A DNA stretch of 34,500 nt from Neocallimastix lanati (nom. inval.) (GCA_016946835.1 JACVTC010000007.1:1565501-1600000), one strand, 5' to 3'. Shown: positions 13,036 to 24,932, counted from the first letter of the stretch. Notes: generated by a model from the letters alone, not told the origin. Numbers and translations: made by a program.

Positions 13036-15565
13036 AAATAAATAAAATATATATATATATATATAATAACAATAAAAATATCGTAAAATTGAATATTTAA
13101 ATTAGACTATTATCTTGGTTATTTTAATTAAATATAAAAAGATATTTATTATATATGTAATTAAAAAAAATATTTAAATTATTTCTTTTTTAATAATTAT
13201 CTATAGTACATTACATTTTTATATATATAGCTAAATATTTATTGTATAAAATTAAAAATACAAAGATTTTCATTAATAAATGGATATTGTAGTTATATAA
13301 ATTTTCATTATAAAATTAATTCATTAAATAAAAAATTGTAATCTAAACTAAATAGTATTTGGATATTAATTTAAATTTGATATTTAATATCAATTCATAA
13401 AAATAAGACTTTATTTTCAAAATATTTTTAAATCCATAATTATTTCTAAAAAAATAATAATAATAATAAAATATTTATTTATTCAATTTCTAAAGATTAG
13501 AATTGATATCAATCATTTAATTATATAATGGTATATTCCAAATTTATAATAGATATTTATATCTACTTATATGCATCCACTTTATGAATAAAATTTGAAA
13601 TTTAATTGAATTGACTTTAATTTCATTGGCTATATTCAATCTTATTGATAAAATTAATTTTTATAAACATATTTTTTTAAAATTAAAAAAGTTTTGTTTT
13701 ATTATTTTTTTTTTTTTTTTTAAAAAAAAAAAGTAAAAAGTAAAAAGTGCTATAAAATAATAAAAATAATTAATATATTGAGATAATAAGTTAAATGAAA
13801 ATATAATTTAATAATAATGTTAATATTAAACTGTACTATAGATTAAAGTGATTTTTTTCTATCTTATATATACAGTTTCATTGTTTATTAACCCAATTTA
13901 CAATTTGCTATAAAATAATAGTATTAAACAATTAAAGGATAGAATATTATTTTTATATTTTTTTTTATATAATTTTTTTTTAAATAATGAAAGATTAAAA
14001 TTTTGGAGAAAAAAATTCAATTATTCTGGAATTCCTTATATTATTACTATTATTATCATTATTATTATCATTGTTATTACTATTATTATCATTGTTATTT
14101 CATTATTATTACTATTATTAACAAAATAAATGAATTTTATTTTACATAAATAGAAAAAAAAAGAAATACATCTAAAAACCTAAAAAAAAAAAAAAAATAA
14201 AACAATTTATTTGACAGAAAATCTATAGCATTGAAACCCTTTTTCTATTATATGAATATTCAATTTATTAATACTTAAAATTTGGGATAAGTCGTAATAG
14301 GGAGAAATTACTTTATATATAATATTTAATTAGATTTTTAATTTATATACATATAAATTTATTTATATATATATTTATTTATCTATTTATTAATTAATTT
14401 ATTAATTAATTTATCTATTTATTTATTTATTTATCTATTTATTTATCTATTTATAATTATTTACATAAATATATTTTTTTTTATATTTTTTTTATTTTGT
14501 AAATTAATATAAAGATAAATATTAATTTTTTAATAATTTTCTTTTTTACAGAATAATCTCTAAATTCTTGAAAAAAAATTTTTTTTAAAATAAAGCTCTG
14601 ATATTTCAAAATTTTGAGATAAACAATATATGATAATATATCAGCTGTACCAACAACATTGTTATATTTTATAATATATTTAAAATAAAATGAATTAGCT
14701 TTGTTAATAAAATTATTTACCTAATGATTTAAGGGAAATTTTTTTTTTCAGACTATGCTCTCTTAAATTTGAAATTTGAAATTTATTTTAATTTTTTAAT
14801 AGGAATTAAAATTATTATAGTATTAAATAAAAATTTCCATTTAATATAAGATTCAAACCTTAAACTATAAGATATTTTATTTTAGTAACTGTAAATAAGA
14901 AATGAGTTAAAATAAACTTTAATTGTTATTAAAAAATATAATAATATCTTCTTTTTAATTAAAAAAAAAAAAAAAAAGATGAATAATATTCTATTTAATA
15001 TAACACTTTATTAAAATAATTCATAATAATCTAGAAGTATTAAATTTAAATTAAATTTCTGTGTTACCTTAATCATTAATTAACACTTTTTTAGAATAAT
15101 TTTCTAATTTTAATATTTAATTATATAAAATTTTTTTTTCTTTTTATAAAAGTATTTTTGAATGTTCATTTGTATAAAAATGCCTAAAAATAAAAAAAAT
15201 AATATTTATATTATAATAAATTATAAATATTAAATAAAATATACATATAATTGATATATAATAAAAATATATAATAAAATAATAATTAAATAATTAACAT
15301 ATAATAAATTATAAATAAATTAATAAATAAATAATAAATATATAATAAATAATAAATAAAATAAAAAAAAATTAAAATAAGAAATTTAAATAATATATTG
15401 AACTAATAACTTAATTTCAAAGTGGTTTAAGATCTAAGAAATAATCCATTACAAAAATATAACCTGTATAAAAAGTTTTGTTCTTTAATTTCTGTATTTT
15501 ATATATATATATAACTATTATTTTCTTGCTTTATATGGTATAAAACATTGTTTTTTATATATCTT

Positions 15566-15610
<45 letters not shown>

Positions 15611-15953
15611 TATTTTATTAATTTTATTTTAATAATATTTGACTTTTATTATTTTATTTTATATGTAGTTATTTTTAATACTTCAATTACATTCAAAAGT
15701 CAATTTAAACTTTTTTTTTTCCTAATTAATGTTTTTTTTTTTTTGTTTTGTTTTTGTTTTTGTTTTTATTGAAAAAAAATTTAAAATTTTATTTTCTAAT
15801 CCCTTTTATTAGATTAATTAACTAAATAATTTAAAAATTACCATTTTTTATTCGTTGTATTTATTTATACAATAGAAGAGTAATAAAGTGGGAAATTTTT
15901 CTAATAAAATAATAACTTAGATATTAAATATAAGCTACATAAAAATTTTAAAA

Positions 15954-15985
<32 letters not shown>

Positions 15986-18580
15986 TAATAATAATAATAT
16001 TAATAATAATAATAAAAATAAATTTATATAAATATATAATGTGAAAAGTGTAATTATTATTAAATAAAAAATTATATAAGATAATAGTAAGATCTTATAT
16101 AATTTTGTAAGACTTTTTATTTATTGAAATCTTTGTCAGGTTGACTATTGAATGAGTCTGAATTGAAAGTTAATTAAAGTACTCATAGTAATAAGTATTA
16201 TAATATTTATTTATCTTATTAAAGTGAAATATATTAAAGAAAAGTAAATTTTGTCAACATTAAACCGCTTAATATTATAAAAAAAATATATAAATATATA
16301 TAAATTCCTTTCTATTCTGTAATAATACAAAATAAATAAAATATATTAGAAGTACAAACAGATACCCAAATAGAATGAAACATTAAGTTATATAAAAGTA
16401 TTTTTTTTTTTTTTTTTTTTATTATTTCAGTAAAAAATTTAAAATAAATAATTCATAACAAATATAAAATAAAATAAAAATAAATAAAAAAAAAAATAAA
16501 TAAAAATAAAATAAAAAAAAAATAAATAAAAAATAAATAAATAAAAAATGTTCCATTTTAATTAGAACATTTAAAGAAGTAATTGTAACAAGAATATATT
16601 AAAAAAATTTTTTTTCTTTTTTTTAATAATAAAAAACAAAAAAATTATTATTATTTAATTAGTATTAATTTTTATTTATTATTTATACTTTATATTTATA
16701 TATATATTTATTATTCAATTATTTAATGTTTATTAATTAATACTATTTTTATTTATTATTTATTATTTATTAATTAATACTCTTCTTATTTATTATTCAT
16801 TAATTATTAATTATTAATTATTATTTAATATTATTTACTAGTCATTAATAATAGATAAGAATGAATAAAATTTAAAGTATCTTTTTGATTTTTTTTCCAT
16901 TATTATTTTTATTATTATTTTTTTTATATGTATATGTTTAATTACATTAAAATTAGAAAAAAAAAATTATATATTAAAGAAAGAATTTAATTCTTTCCTT
17001 TGAATAGGTTATAATAAAATAGTTAATTTTTATGAAATATATATGATAGATAATTTATATCCTATTTAAAAATTAAGATTTTCTTTTTTTTTTTTTTTTA
17101 AAAAAAAGCCTTATGAAAATTTTATGTATTAAAACTCAATTAAAAAAAAAATGAAACATTTAAACTGAAACAATTATAAAATCAAAGATTCAAAGATATA
17201 AACAAAACAAAAAAAAAAAAAAAAAAAAAAAAAAAGAATATTCATATATAATTATTATAGTTTTTTTTAATAAATTATTTAAAAAATTAAACAATTAAAT
17301 ATGAATATTCTTTTTATTTAATTAATTTATTATTTCATAATTATATGATTATTTATTCATACATATTAATAAAAGAAAAACTAGAATAACACTACTATTA
17401 GTATTTATTATATAAAAATTAAATAATATAAGATATAAGCTTTTTCATTTTTCATTTTTCATTTTTTTTTTTTATTACATCTTTTATTTCCCTATTTAAA
17501 TGTATTTTTATGTTAACATAAAAATTATAATTTCAACATCAAATCCTATGATATAACTCGATTCTAATTTCCACTTTTTGGGAGAAGCGATTATATTCTT
17601 TTTAATATTTATTTTTATTTATTTAGTAATAATAATTAGTTAATTAACAACTTAACAATTACATAATATAAAATAATTTACATTTATACTAATTTATAAT
17701 AAAGTTTTCATATAATAAAATATAAAGTTTAATAAAATATATATACATAATTAAATGTTATAAAATATAATAAATATTAGAAATAAAATAAAAGTTATTT
17801 AATATAATAAATTATTAATAATACACAATGAATTTCATATTTTTATGTTATCATTAATTACCTAAATTCTAATGATATTTTCACTAGCCACAATTATAAT
17901 AATTTACCAATTTACAATTAACATAATTTTTAATATATTTATGTGTTTATAATAAATTAATTTTTATATTAATTAAAGTTTTTATTTGTATTCTATATCA
18001 CCTATAAAAGCATGAAGATGATTATTAATATTTTTAATTCATTATAATCTAAAACAAGGAGGTTCTAGATCGGTGTTAATCTCCTATCAAACATAAGTTG
18101 AAACATAATTAATAATTGGTGATTAATTTTAATTAATTATTTAACTTATTTTTAATTTTTTTTTTATTTTTATTTTTATTTATTTTTATTAATTAATTTA
18201 TTTGGCTATTTGTTTATTTATTTATTTATATGCCTATTTATTTATTACTTTAATTTATAATAAAAAAATATTCATTTATTAATATATATATATATATATT
18301 TTTAATATTAACTTATAAAATTTAGGTAAACTTTAATTCATAAAGCTGGGAATAAAGCTGTCTATCATTTAAAATTGTATTTATTATGTTTTTAAGAGTA
18401 TTATTTATAATTAATAAGAATATTATTTAGTTATTAATAATATCTCATAATATCTCTTATAATTAACTACCACAAAAAAAAAAAAAGTAATCCTTTAAAT
18501 AAATATCAAATTGAATTAACACAATAGAGAGAAAAAATATATATATTTATGTATATATATTTGTATAAAAATAAAACATC

Positions 18581-18617
<37 letters not shown>

Positions 18618-19567
18618 CTGTAATTATTAAAATCATAGAATTTTCATTTTAATACAACTTGAATTTTATCTTTTATTTTTATTTTTTATCTTTTTTTTTT
18701 TTTTTTTTTTTTAATCTTTAAAGTTTATTCCTTATATGTCAATTGAAGCCGTATTTGCTTTTACAATAAGACAAATTAAATAGTTTTAACATTTTATATA
18801 TTAAATTATTGAAAATATAAATCAATTAATAAAAAATAGATTAAATTATTTATGATATAAAAAAATAATAATAATAAAATAATCCAATTAATGATATAAA
18901 AAAATATTAAAAATAATCCAATTAATAATAAGAAGATTAATAATCCATAAATAAAAATAATATATTAAATAATAAGAGATTAATACTAGTAAAATACTAC
19001 AAATAATAGCTAATTTTTTTATCCCTATTATTAATATACATTACACATAAAATAAATTCTATAAATTTAATAATAAAAATAAAAATTAAATCAATAATTA
19101 GTAATTAAATATTATTATTTGAATAATATTATTTTTCAATTATTATAATATATATAATAATTAAATAATTAAAAAAAAAAAAAAAAAAAACACTTTTATT
19201 ATTATATGGTATATATATATGTTAAAATTATAGTAAATAAGATTAAGCACATTATGCTTTATTATAGATAAAATTTATATAAATACGTATCATTTTAAAT
19301 GTGATTCTTCCTTATTAAATAAAATATTATTATTTAAATAAATAATAAAATTATAAAGAGTTCATTTAGAACTTCATATTTTTAACAATATATATTAAAA
19401 TGAATTTTTTTTTTTCTATATAAAATTAAAAATTCTGAGGATTTGAATATCTAATAATTTTTTTATTTCATTTTATTTAATTATGAAACTATGAAAAATG
19501 TATATATATATATTATTATAATAATATTATTAAATTAAAAAAAAGCAATAATATGACATTTTAATTA

Positions 19568-19598
<31 letters not shown>

Positions 19599-19750
19599 GT
19601 AATATTTTAAAAATTAAAAATATAATTAAAAATTGTGAAAAATTATTAATATGTAAATGTGAGTAATTTTATTATTATCTAATCATCATTATAATTAAAC
19701 GATGATAATAATAAAAATTAATAATTACATGATAAATAATATAACTAATT
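13036..19750. other. Long AT-rich spacer, no gene recognised
   Basis: Nearly 7 kb show no credible coding sequence, RNA gene or mobile element. Simple sequence includes degenerate ATT/ATC repeats at 14040-14120, (TTTA)n at about 14360-14455, T43 at 15567-15609, A/T repeats at 16440-16550, T runs near 18583-18614 and 19574-19597, and many TA runs. Short less-biased patches (about 17540-17600 and 18055-18110) were inspected and not identified. Confidence 0.5.
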
Positions 19751-19756
19751 ACTATT

Positions 19757-20000
19757 ATTAAATATATCATCTTTTCATTACGGTTTTTATTATAAAATTT
19801 ATCATCTTTCTATTATTATAATTATAATTATTAAATATACTATCTTTTTATAATAATTATTAAATATATTATTTTTTTGTTATTTTTATTATTATTAAAA
19901 GTGTACTATCTTTCTATTATTATATTAATAATTATTAAATATTCATTTCTTTTTATTTTATCTTCATTATTACTATTATTAATTATACTATCTTTCCTAT
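19757..20000. repeat. Degenerate minisatellite upstream of the copia remnant
   Basis: A diverged unit built around TATYATCTTTCTATTATTAT followed by AATTATTAAATA recurs about six times, at roughly 19766, 19800, 19841, 19906, 19950 and 19987, with spacing of about 34-60 bp. It ends where copia-like coding begins, so it occupies the place expected for the 5' part (gag, protease) of that element. Confidence 0.6.
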
Positions 20001-20105
20001 CATCTAAATATGTTCAATTTCCTATTAAAACACAAAATTTCAATAGTACTAACACAATAGGAAGTGATATAATGCACAAAGGAAAATTAGATGATAAAAA
20101 GTATT

Positions 20106-20389
20106 GAAATATGGCATAGAAAATTAGGCCATTTTTACCAAAGTAATTTACCTAAATACCTAGATCATCATAATTTAAAAACTGCACCATGTATTAGATT
20201 GTGACATTTTTAAGATATGGAGGGGATCTTTAAGAAGAAACTCCAATGGCCAAAGAACTCCCCTAGAAATAATCCATTTAGACATTTTTGGGCCGAGTAA
20301 CCTATCTACTAATAACAAGAGATACTTCCTCACAATGATGGATGAATTTTCAAGAAAAATCAGGATATTTACACTCAAGTCAAAGGCTG

Positions 20390-20435
<46 letters not shown>

Positions 20436-20500
20436 TTACTTATTTAAATAATCAATTCAAGGATTATACAATAAAAATATTTAAATTTGATGAATGAAGG

Positions 20501-20537
<37 letters not shown>

Positions 20538-20724
20538 GATAAATAAATATTGTAAAGAAAATGGCATTGAAAAGGCGTATTCTCTTCCTTATTTCCAAGA
20601 AATAAACGGAAAAGCTGAAAAAACAAAAACAAATTAATAGCACACTCAGAAATTCAGTGAAAACACTCATATATTGGATTAAATTATCAGAAAACTTTTA
20701 GAATTTCTCCATAAAACACACTTG

Positions 20725-20770
<46 letters not shown>

Positions 20771-21085
20771 TCCACATTTAAGGAAACAATAATTTAATTC
20801 CTGATGATAGTATTTTATAATGAAAAAGGAAATATAAAGTATCCAAGGACTTTCCGATGTGTATGCTACTAAAGATACCAAGATACCCATAAATCAACAT
20901 TTAAATCAAATTCAAGGAAAGGTATTTTTCTTGGATTTAATAAAAAGAAATACTCATATATTATTACGGAAACAGAAAATAAATATATATATATATATTA
21001 ATGATATTAAATGGATCGAAGAAGAACCAGGAATCTTCGAATATTCAGGCAACAATTTTCAAAACCCTTATTTCTCTCTTTTTAT
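20106..21085 (+). pseudogene. copia GAG-pre-integrase and integrase, broken
   Basis: From 20106 the frame reads EIWHRKLGHFYQSNLPKY, the His-His part of the integrase zinc finger, with the Cys part following near 20190 (one Cys, then a stop where the second is expected). A second frame from 20248 gives LEIIHLDIFGP and TMMDEFSRK, which contain the first two catalytic Asp residues. An (AAT)n array then interrupts. YCKENGI, SLPYFQ and INGKAEK at about 20545-20625 carry the third catalytic position (Glu). The C-terminal part, with KSNSRKGIFLGFNKKKYSY and IKWIEEE, runs from about 20838 to 21040. It needs several frame changes and contains in-frame stops. In live elements this enzyme inserts the cDNA into the genome. 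Confidence 0.88.
20393..20433. repeat. (AAT)n inside the integrase remnant
   Basis: About 14 AAT units begin directly after the conserved LKSKAD stretch of the integrase core, so the microsatellite arose or was inserted after the coding sequence lost function. Confidence 0.85.
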
Positions 21086-21104
21086 GAAAATGGTCATTGA
21101 TTAG

Positions 21105-21821
21105 GGAAAACATCAGAAATATAAAACTTAAAGGACAATAATTATTTAAATGAAAATATTAATTTTAATGAAAATAATATCTTAAATTAAAATAATTTAA
21201 ATGAAAATAATAATTTAAAAATAAGATAATAACTTTAATAAAGTTAAAGTAAACAATTTAAATGAGAACAATATTATAAATGAATACAATAATATAAATG
21301 AAAATATCAATGTATATGAAAATTTTATTGAAAATAACAATAAAAATGAAGAAGACATTAACTTATCCGAAGAAACTAATGATGCTGGAAAAGAATAATT
21401 TTAAATGAAATTAATTCAAATATAATTGACAATTCGAATGGATTTGAATTTTTACTTAAAAATAATAATGAAATTAACAATTATAAAACTAATAATTTAA
21501 AAGAAAATACATTTTACAATTTTTAAAAAGGAAATATTAATAAAAATAATAATAATAATTCTCAGAAAAAAATTAATTTACTTAATATTCCTGTCAATAA
21601 TAAAAATTTTACTGATAATAAAATTGAAGGTCTTGGATTGAAAAAAGAAAATGAAACAAATTTGAAAGATAATAAAACACTAAAAATTTTTTAAAAAATG
21701 AAAAATTATACTTCTAGTGAGGTTTCAAATGATACCATGATTTCCAATGACTGGTGTGCTCTTTCTTCATATGACGTCCATAATTCTAATACTCAAAAAT
21801 GGAACAAAGTAATAAACAATT

Positions 21822-21832
<11 letters not shown>
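21105..21832 (+). pseudogene. copia linker and first residues of reverse transcriptase
   Basis: An Asn/Glu/Lys-rich sequence with several stops corresponds to the low-complexity linker between integrase and reverse transcriptase. At 21749-21820 the frame reads DWCALSSYDVH, then TQKWNKVINN. This resembles the entry to the copia reverse transcriptase domain, where a conserved Trp follows a Lys before an Ala/Val-Ile motif. Coding similarity ends just after this in an A run and a TA run. None of the catalytic reverse-transcriptase motifs (such as Y-V-D-D) is present anywhere in the window. Confidence 0.65.
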
Positions 21833-21852
<20 letters not shown>

Positions 21853-21879
21853 AATAATAAATAATATTAATCAAAAACC

Positions 21880-21995
21880 ATGTACGATCATTTCATTCAC
21901 TGATTTCGTTTCGTTTCTTTCTTGCCTGATCTCGAACTCTACGCAGTCGCAAGCTTTGTGCTCGAGTCTCACTCGGCTTCGTTCACTTCACTACA
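21880..21995 (-). other. GC-rich island with Pol III-like boxes
   Basis: This is the most GC-rich patch of the window apart from the retroposon. On the minus strand AAGCCGAGTGA (21979-21969) resembles a tRNA A box at 9 of 11 positions. AGTTCGAGATC (21938-21928) resembles a B box at 9 of 11. Their 41-nt spacing is close to that in tRNA genes. A T5 run, a Pol III stop signal, follows near 21884. CGAGT-GAG-ACTCG can fold as a hairpin. No acceptor stem closes, so it is not a tRNA. It could be a short Pol III transcript, a SINE head or chance. Confidence 0.3.
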
Positions 21996-22028
21996 TTTAA
22001 CCGTTCATTCATTCTCTTATAGTTTTTG

Positions 22029-22109
<81 letters not shown>
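22029..22109. repeat. (ATT)n microsatellite
   Basis: About 27 ATT units separate the GC-rich island from the inverted-repeat array. Confidence 0.95.
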
Positions 22110-22271
22110 TTTATTTTTGTTTTATTTTTTATATTTAATTTGGTGTGGTTTTTATGCATATTTTAGTATAAAACCTATATTGTTTACATATTTTTAATAT
22201 AGAGTCCAGAAATTAATAAACTATAAAACAGCTATGATTTATATATAATGATAGTGTTTTTAGCATATAGC

Positions 22272-23368
22272 AAACCTAGCTAGTTTAATGCATATTTAGC
22301 ATATATTTAGCATATTAATGTTGCAGATCACAAACCGTTCTAACTAGCTAGGTTTTGCATAACTAACTCTATATCATACACATATATCAACATATGCATA
22401 ATCAGCGATAAAATTAGTATAATAATAGTATGTGTATGATTTTGGCAACTTTTATATATAATTGATATAGTTTGGGTATATGTTGATATTTTATGATTAG
22501 TGCTGTTTTATATATATATTAATGATATTATAGGTAGTTTTTGTATACAGCTTAATTGAACTTTTATGCATATACTTGATATAAAATAGTGATAGTTTTG
22601 ATAGTTTATTTGAGAGTGGTTCTGCACAATATTTAGCATCAAACAGTATACAAATTCAAAGATCACAGGACTTTAATATTATATATTATTTTTATATTTT
22701 ATTTATTATTTTTACGATTATTCTGAAATGCTGAATTTGAATGCCTTTTGATACTAAATCTAGCTTAAAACATTCATCAAACAACAATGCTAAAAATACA
22801 TATGATTGATATATAATGATGGTAGTTTTAAGGCATTCAAATTCGATTATATTTTAGCATAAATATTATATAAACAATATATCGTTTATATATTATTAAT
22901 TAACTGTCCAATCGTAAAACGTATTTGAATGCCAATTTATGCTAATATTAGTCTAAAATCATATTTGTGTATGATCAGCTAATTTGCTATATATTTATGA
23001 TTAGTTCTAGCAGTTTTTGGTATTCAAATACAATGATATATTTTTAGCATATATATTGATATAAATGAGAATGGTATGATTGATTGTATTTGTATGCCGT
23101 TTTAGCATTAATTTATCATACAATGTATATGATTTGATAGTTGATCTGATACTAGTTTTGAACAATATTTGCATAGTTTTGACTTACAAATACAATATTC
23201 CAACATTCTGGACATTATATTAATATATATGAAAAGTATAGGGCTTGATGCTAAAATTATGCTAAAACTACTATCAAAACCAATCAATCAAAAATAAAAT
23301 AAAAATAAAATAAAAATACAATAAAAATGCAAATCTTACCCATGCATAGTTTTAGCATAAATAGAGCA
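22272..23368. repeat. Array of inverted-repeat units, unknown family
   Basis: Five consecutive units have matching inverted ends: 22540-22654 (9-bp arms TTTGTATAC), 22733-22844 (13 bp, GAATTTGAATGCC), 22921-23031 (12 of 13, GTATTTGAATGCC), 23083-23196 (12 bp, ATTGTATTTGTA) and 23257-23360 (14 bp, TTATGCTAAAACTA, extendable to about 23249-23368). Unit lengths are 115, 112, 111, 114 and 104-120 bp; spacers are about 78, 76, 51 and 52-60 bp. Two smaller inverted pairs precede them: 22272-22355 (14 bp, AAACCTAGCTAGTT) and 22373-22440 (12 bp, ATCATACACATA). Most arms also share a downstream ATGCTAAATATT-like word, so one motif recurs in alternating orientation. There is no coding potential. The array sits where the copia reverse transcriptase should be. 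Confidence 0.7.
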
Positions 23369-23474
23369 TAAAAATCATATCAAATATATTTAATTTCTAA
23401 TGTACAATAGATTATATAATTAAATATGAAGGAAAAGAGGAGTTAATTATGTACACAGATTCAGATTTTGCAGG

Positions 23475-23484
23475 TGATAAAATT
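23475..23484. repeat. Target-site duplication, left copy
   Basis: TGATAAAATT at this position is repeated exactly at 24160-24169. The two copies bracket the inserted retroposon. Confidence 0.8.
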
Positions 23485-24159
23485 TTTTTTTTTTTTTATA
23501 TCCAATGTGTACTACTCTTGATTTCAGCCCCCTCCCTCCCCCCATCAGGGACAATAGGAATATTGAGGTAATCACATAATTCTGTATAGGCAAATAATGT
23601 CCCTGCTGGACGGTCTTACTTAAGTGTTCAGCATTGGCACTCTGACATGTATATTATTGCTGAGAATTTTTCTTGTACGCTTTTTCTCGGAGTGCTTCTC
23701 CACTTCCTAACTTCCCTTTGAAGCATGATCAATATATCCTAACCCGCGATAATTCATACTTAGACTCCCTTGACAAACGCATAAGCTTAAACGTCAGAAA
23801 GATTGCAATTTAGTAGAATATAACTATATCCTTTTAAATAGAATATATATTTATATGGATACATGAAATCATGTACCAAAATGTTAGTAATTCCCTCATA
23901 AATATATGAAATGACAGTACTTGCGCCATCCTCTCAGGTCCACGGTTTGGACAGTATCTTGTCTATATTACTTTATGGAGATTTAGAATAATAATATATA
24001 TAAGAAGGATATACCTACCTGGAACCCTAACCACCATATTCCCGTAAAAAAACATCTTATGAGGAAAACCTGGAAAATGGCCATAGAGCAGGATCGAATC
24101 AGGAGCCTTGTGCATGCTAGCCCACGGACTAACAACCAAGGATAGAACCTGGTTCAAAT
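23485..24159 (-). mobile_element. Poly(A)-tailed, tRNA-like SINE retroposon
   Basis: This 675-bp insertion lies between perfect 10-bp direct repeats inside RNase H. Read on the minus strand, it ends in A15-16 at its 3' end next to the left repeat, the signature of target-primed reverse transcription. Near its 5' end TAGTCCGTGGG (24132-24122) fits the tRNA A-box consensus TRGYNNRNNGG. GATTCGATCCT (24100-24090) fits the B box at 9 of 11 positions. The text between them (CTAGCATGCACAAGG) resembles a tRNA anticodon arm. The body has no long open frame. The 3' third shares ordered motifs with 441-592. It is long for a SINE, so a truncated LINE or a Pol II-derived retroposon is the alternative. It would need a partner LINE for mobility. 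Confidence 0.65.
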
Positions 24160-24169
24160 TGATAAAATT
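24160..24169. repeat. Target-site duplication, right copy
   Basis: This is an exact copy of TGATAAAATT at 23475-23484. Joining across one copy restores the RNase H reading frame. Confidence 0.8.
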
Positions 24170-24601
24170 CATAGAAAATCTACTTCAGGTGGAATTGTTT
24201 TAATGGGGAAAAAAAAGTCCTATTATGCTTGATATCTTATAAGTAATCATATGTTTCTACTTCTACCTCAGAAACTGAATATAAAAGCACTTCAGAAGAT
24301 GTTAAGAAAATACTATGGTTAAGAAACATTATTTAAAGAAATATTAAATAAGAAATTAAATATAGAGATCTATACTGATAATAAAGTAAGTAAATGTATA
24401 ATGGAAAATGGTGAAATTAATACTAAATTAAAACATAAAGATGTCAGATATCCTTTCAATAGAAATTTAACATATTAAAGAAAAGAATAAATTTAAAATA
24501 AGTAGACATGAAAAACATGCTAGCCGACATACTAAACAAAAGATTCAAATGGTACAAAGACACTAGAATTTACAAATAATATTTTTTATATCAAAATTTC
24601 A

Positions 24602-24613
24602 TTTGAGGGGTAG
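24602..24613 (+). promoter_or_regulatory. Polypurine tract of the copia element
   Basis: TTTGAGGGGTAG lies directly before the TG that opens the LTR, where plus-strand DNA synthesis is primed in LTR retrotransposons. It follows the RNase H remnant by about 40 bp, as expected. Confidence 0.65.
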
Positions 24614-24932
24614 TGATAACTACTTAACAATTATATTATATATATATATATTCATATTATATATTATCATAATATATTTATTTGTTTACTATGTAATTTA
24701 TTAAATTGAAGTTGTATTTATGTTTTATGTATATTAGTTAATAGGTTTATTACATGTTGTATAAATATAGGTTAATAATCATTATAATTATTTCGTATAA
24801 CTTTTATATATGTAATAAATGTATTAATGTGATTTATGTTCTATATAAAACATTATGAATGTTTTATCTACTTCTCTTCTTGTTACCCATAGTACTTTTG
24901 TATTATTATATTAAATGAACAAACAATATATA

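Larger units (their letters stand above)
23404..24565 (+). pseudogene. copia RNase H, split by a retroposon
   Basis: The frame from 23404 reads TIDYIIKYEGK and then MYTDSDFAGDK, the start of copia RNase H with its D-S-D-F-A-G motif. It is interrupted after 23484 and resumes at 24170 with HRKSTSGG, exactly the next residues of the canonical motif. Further on come STSETEYKST, ILWLRN, IYTDNK near 24370, KHKDVRYPF near 24437 and MLADILNKRF near 24515, all conserved in this family. One frameshift near 24330 and several stops mark it as dead. RNase H degrades the RNA strand during reverse transcription. Confidence 0.87.

Noticed and set aside
19877-20107. 76-codon plus-strand frame
   Set aside because: The first half is minisatellite. 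The last 30 residues may be the copia stretch before the pre-integrase domain, but they are out of frame with it.
24086-24135. True tRNA gene on the minus strand
   Set aside because: A and B boxes and an anticodon-arm-like stretch are present, but no acceptor stem pairs and the spacing is short. A tRNA-derived SINE head fits better.
23963-24172. 69-codon minus-strand frame (NLNQVLSLVVSPW...)
   Set aside because: It lies inside the tRNA-like 5' region of the SINE and runs into the target duplication. It has no coding signature.
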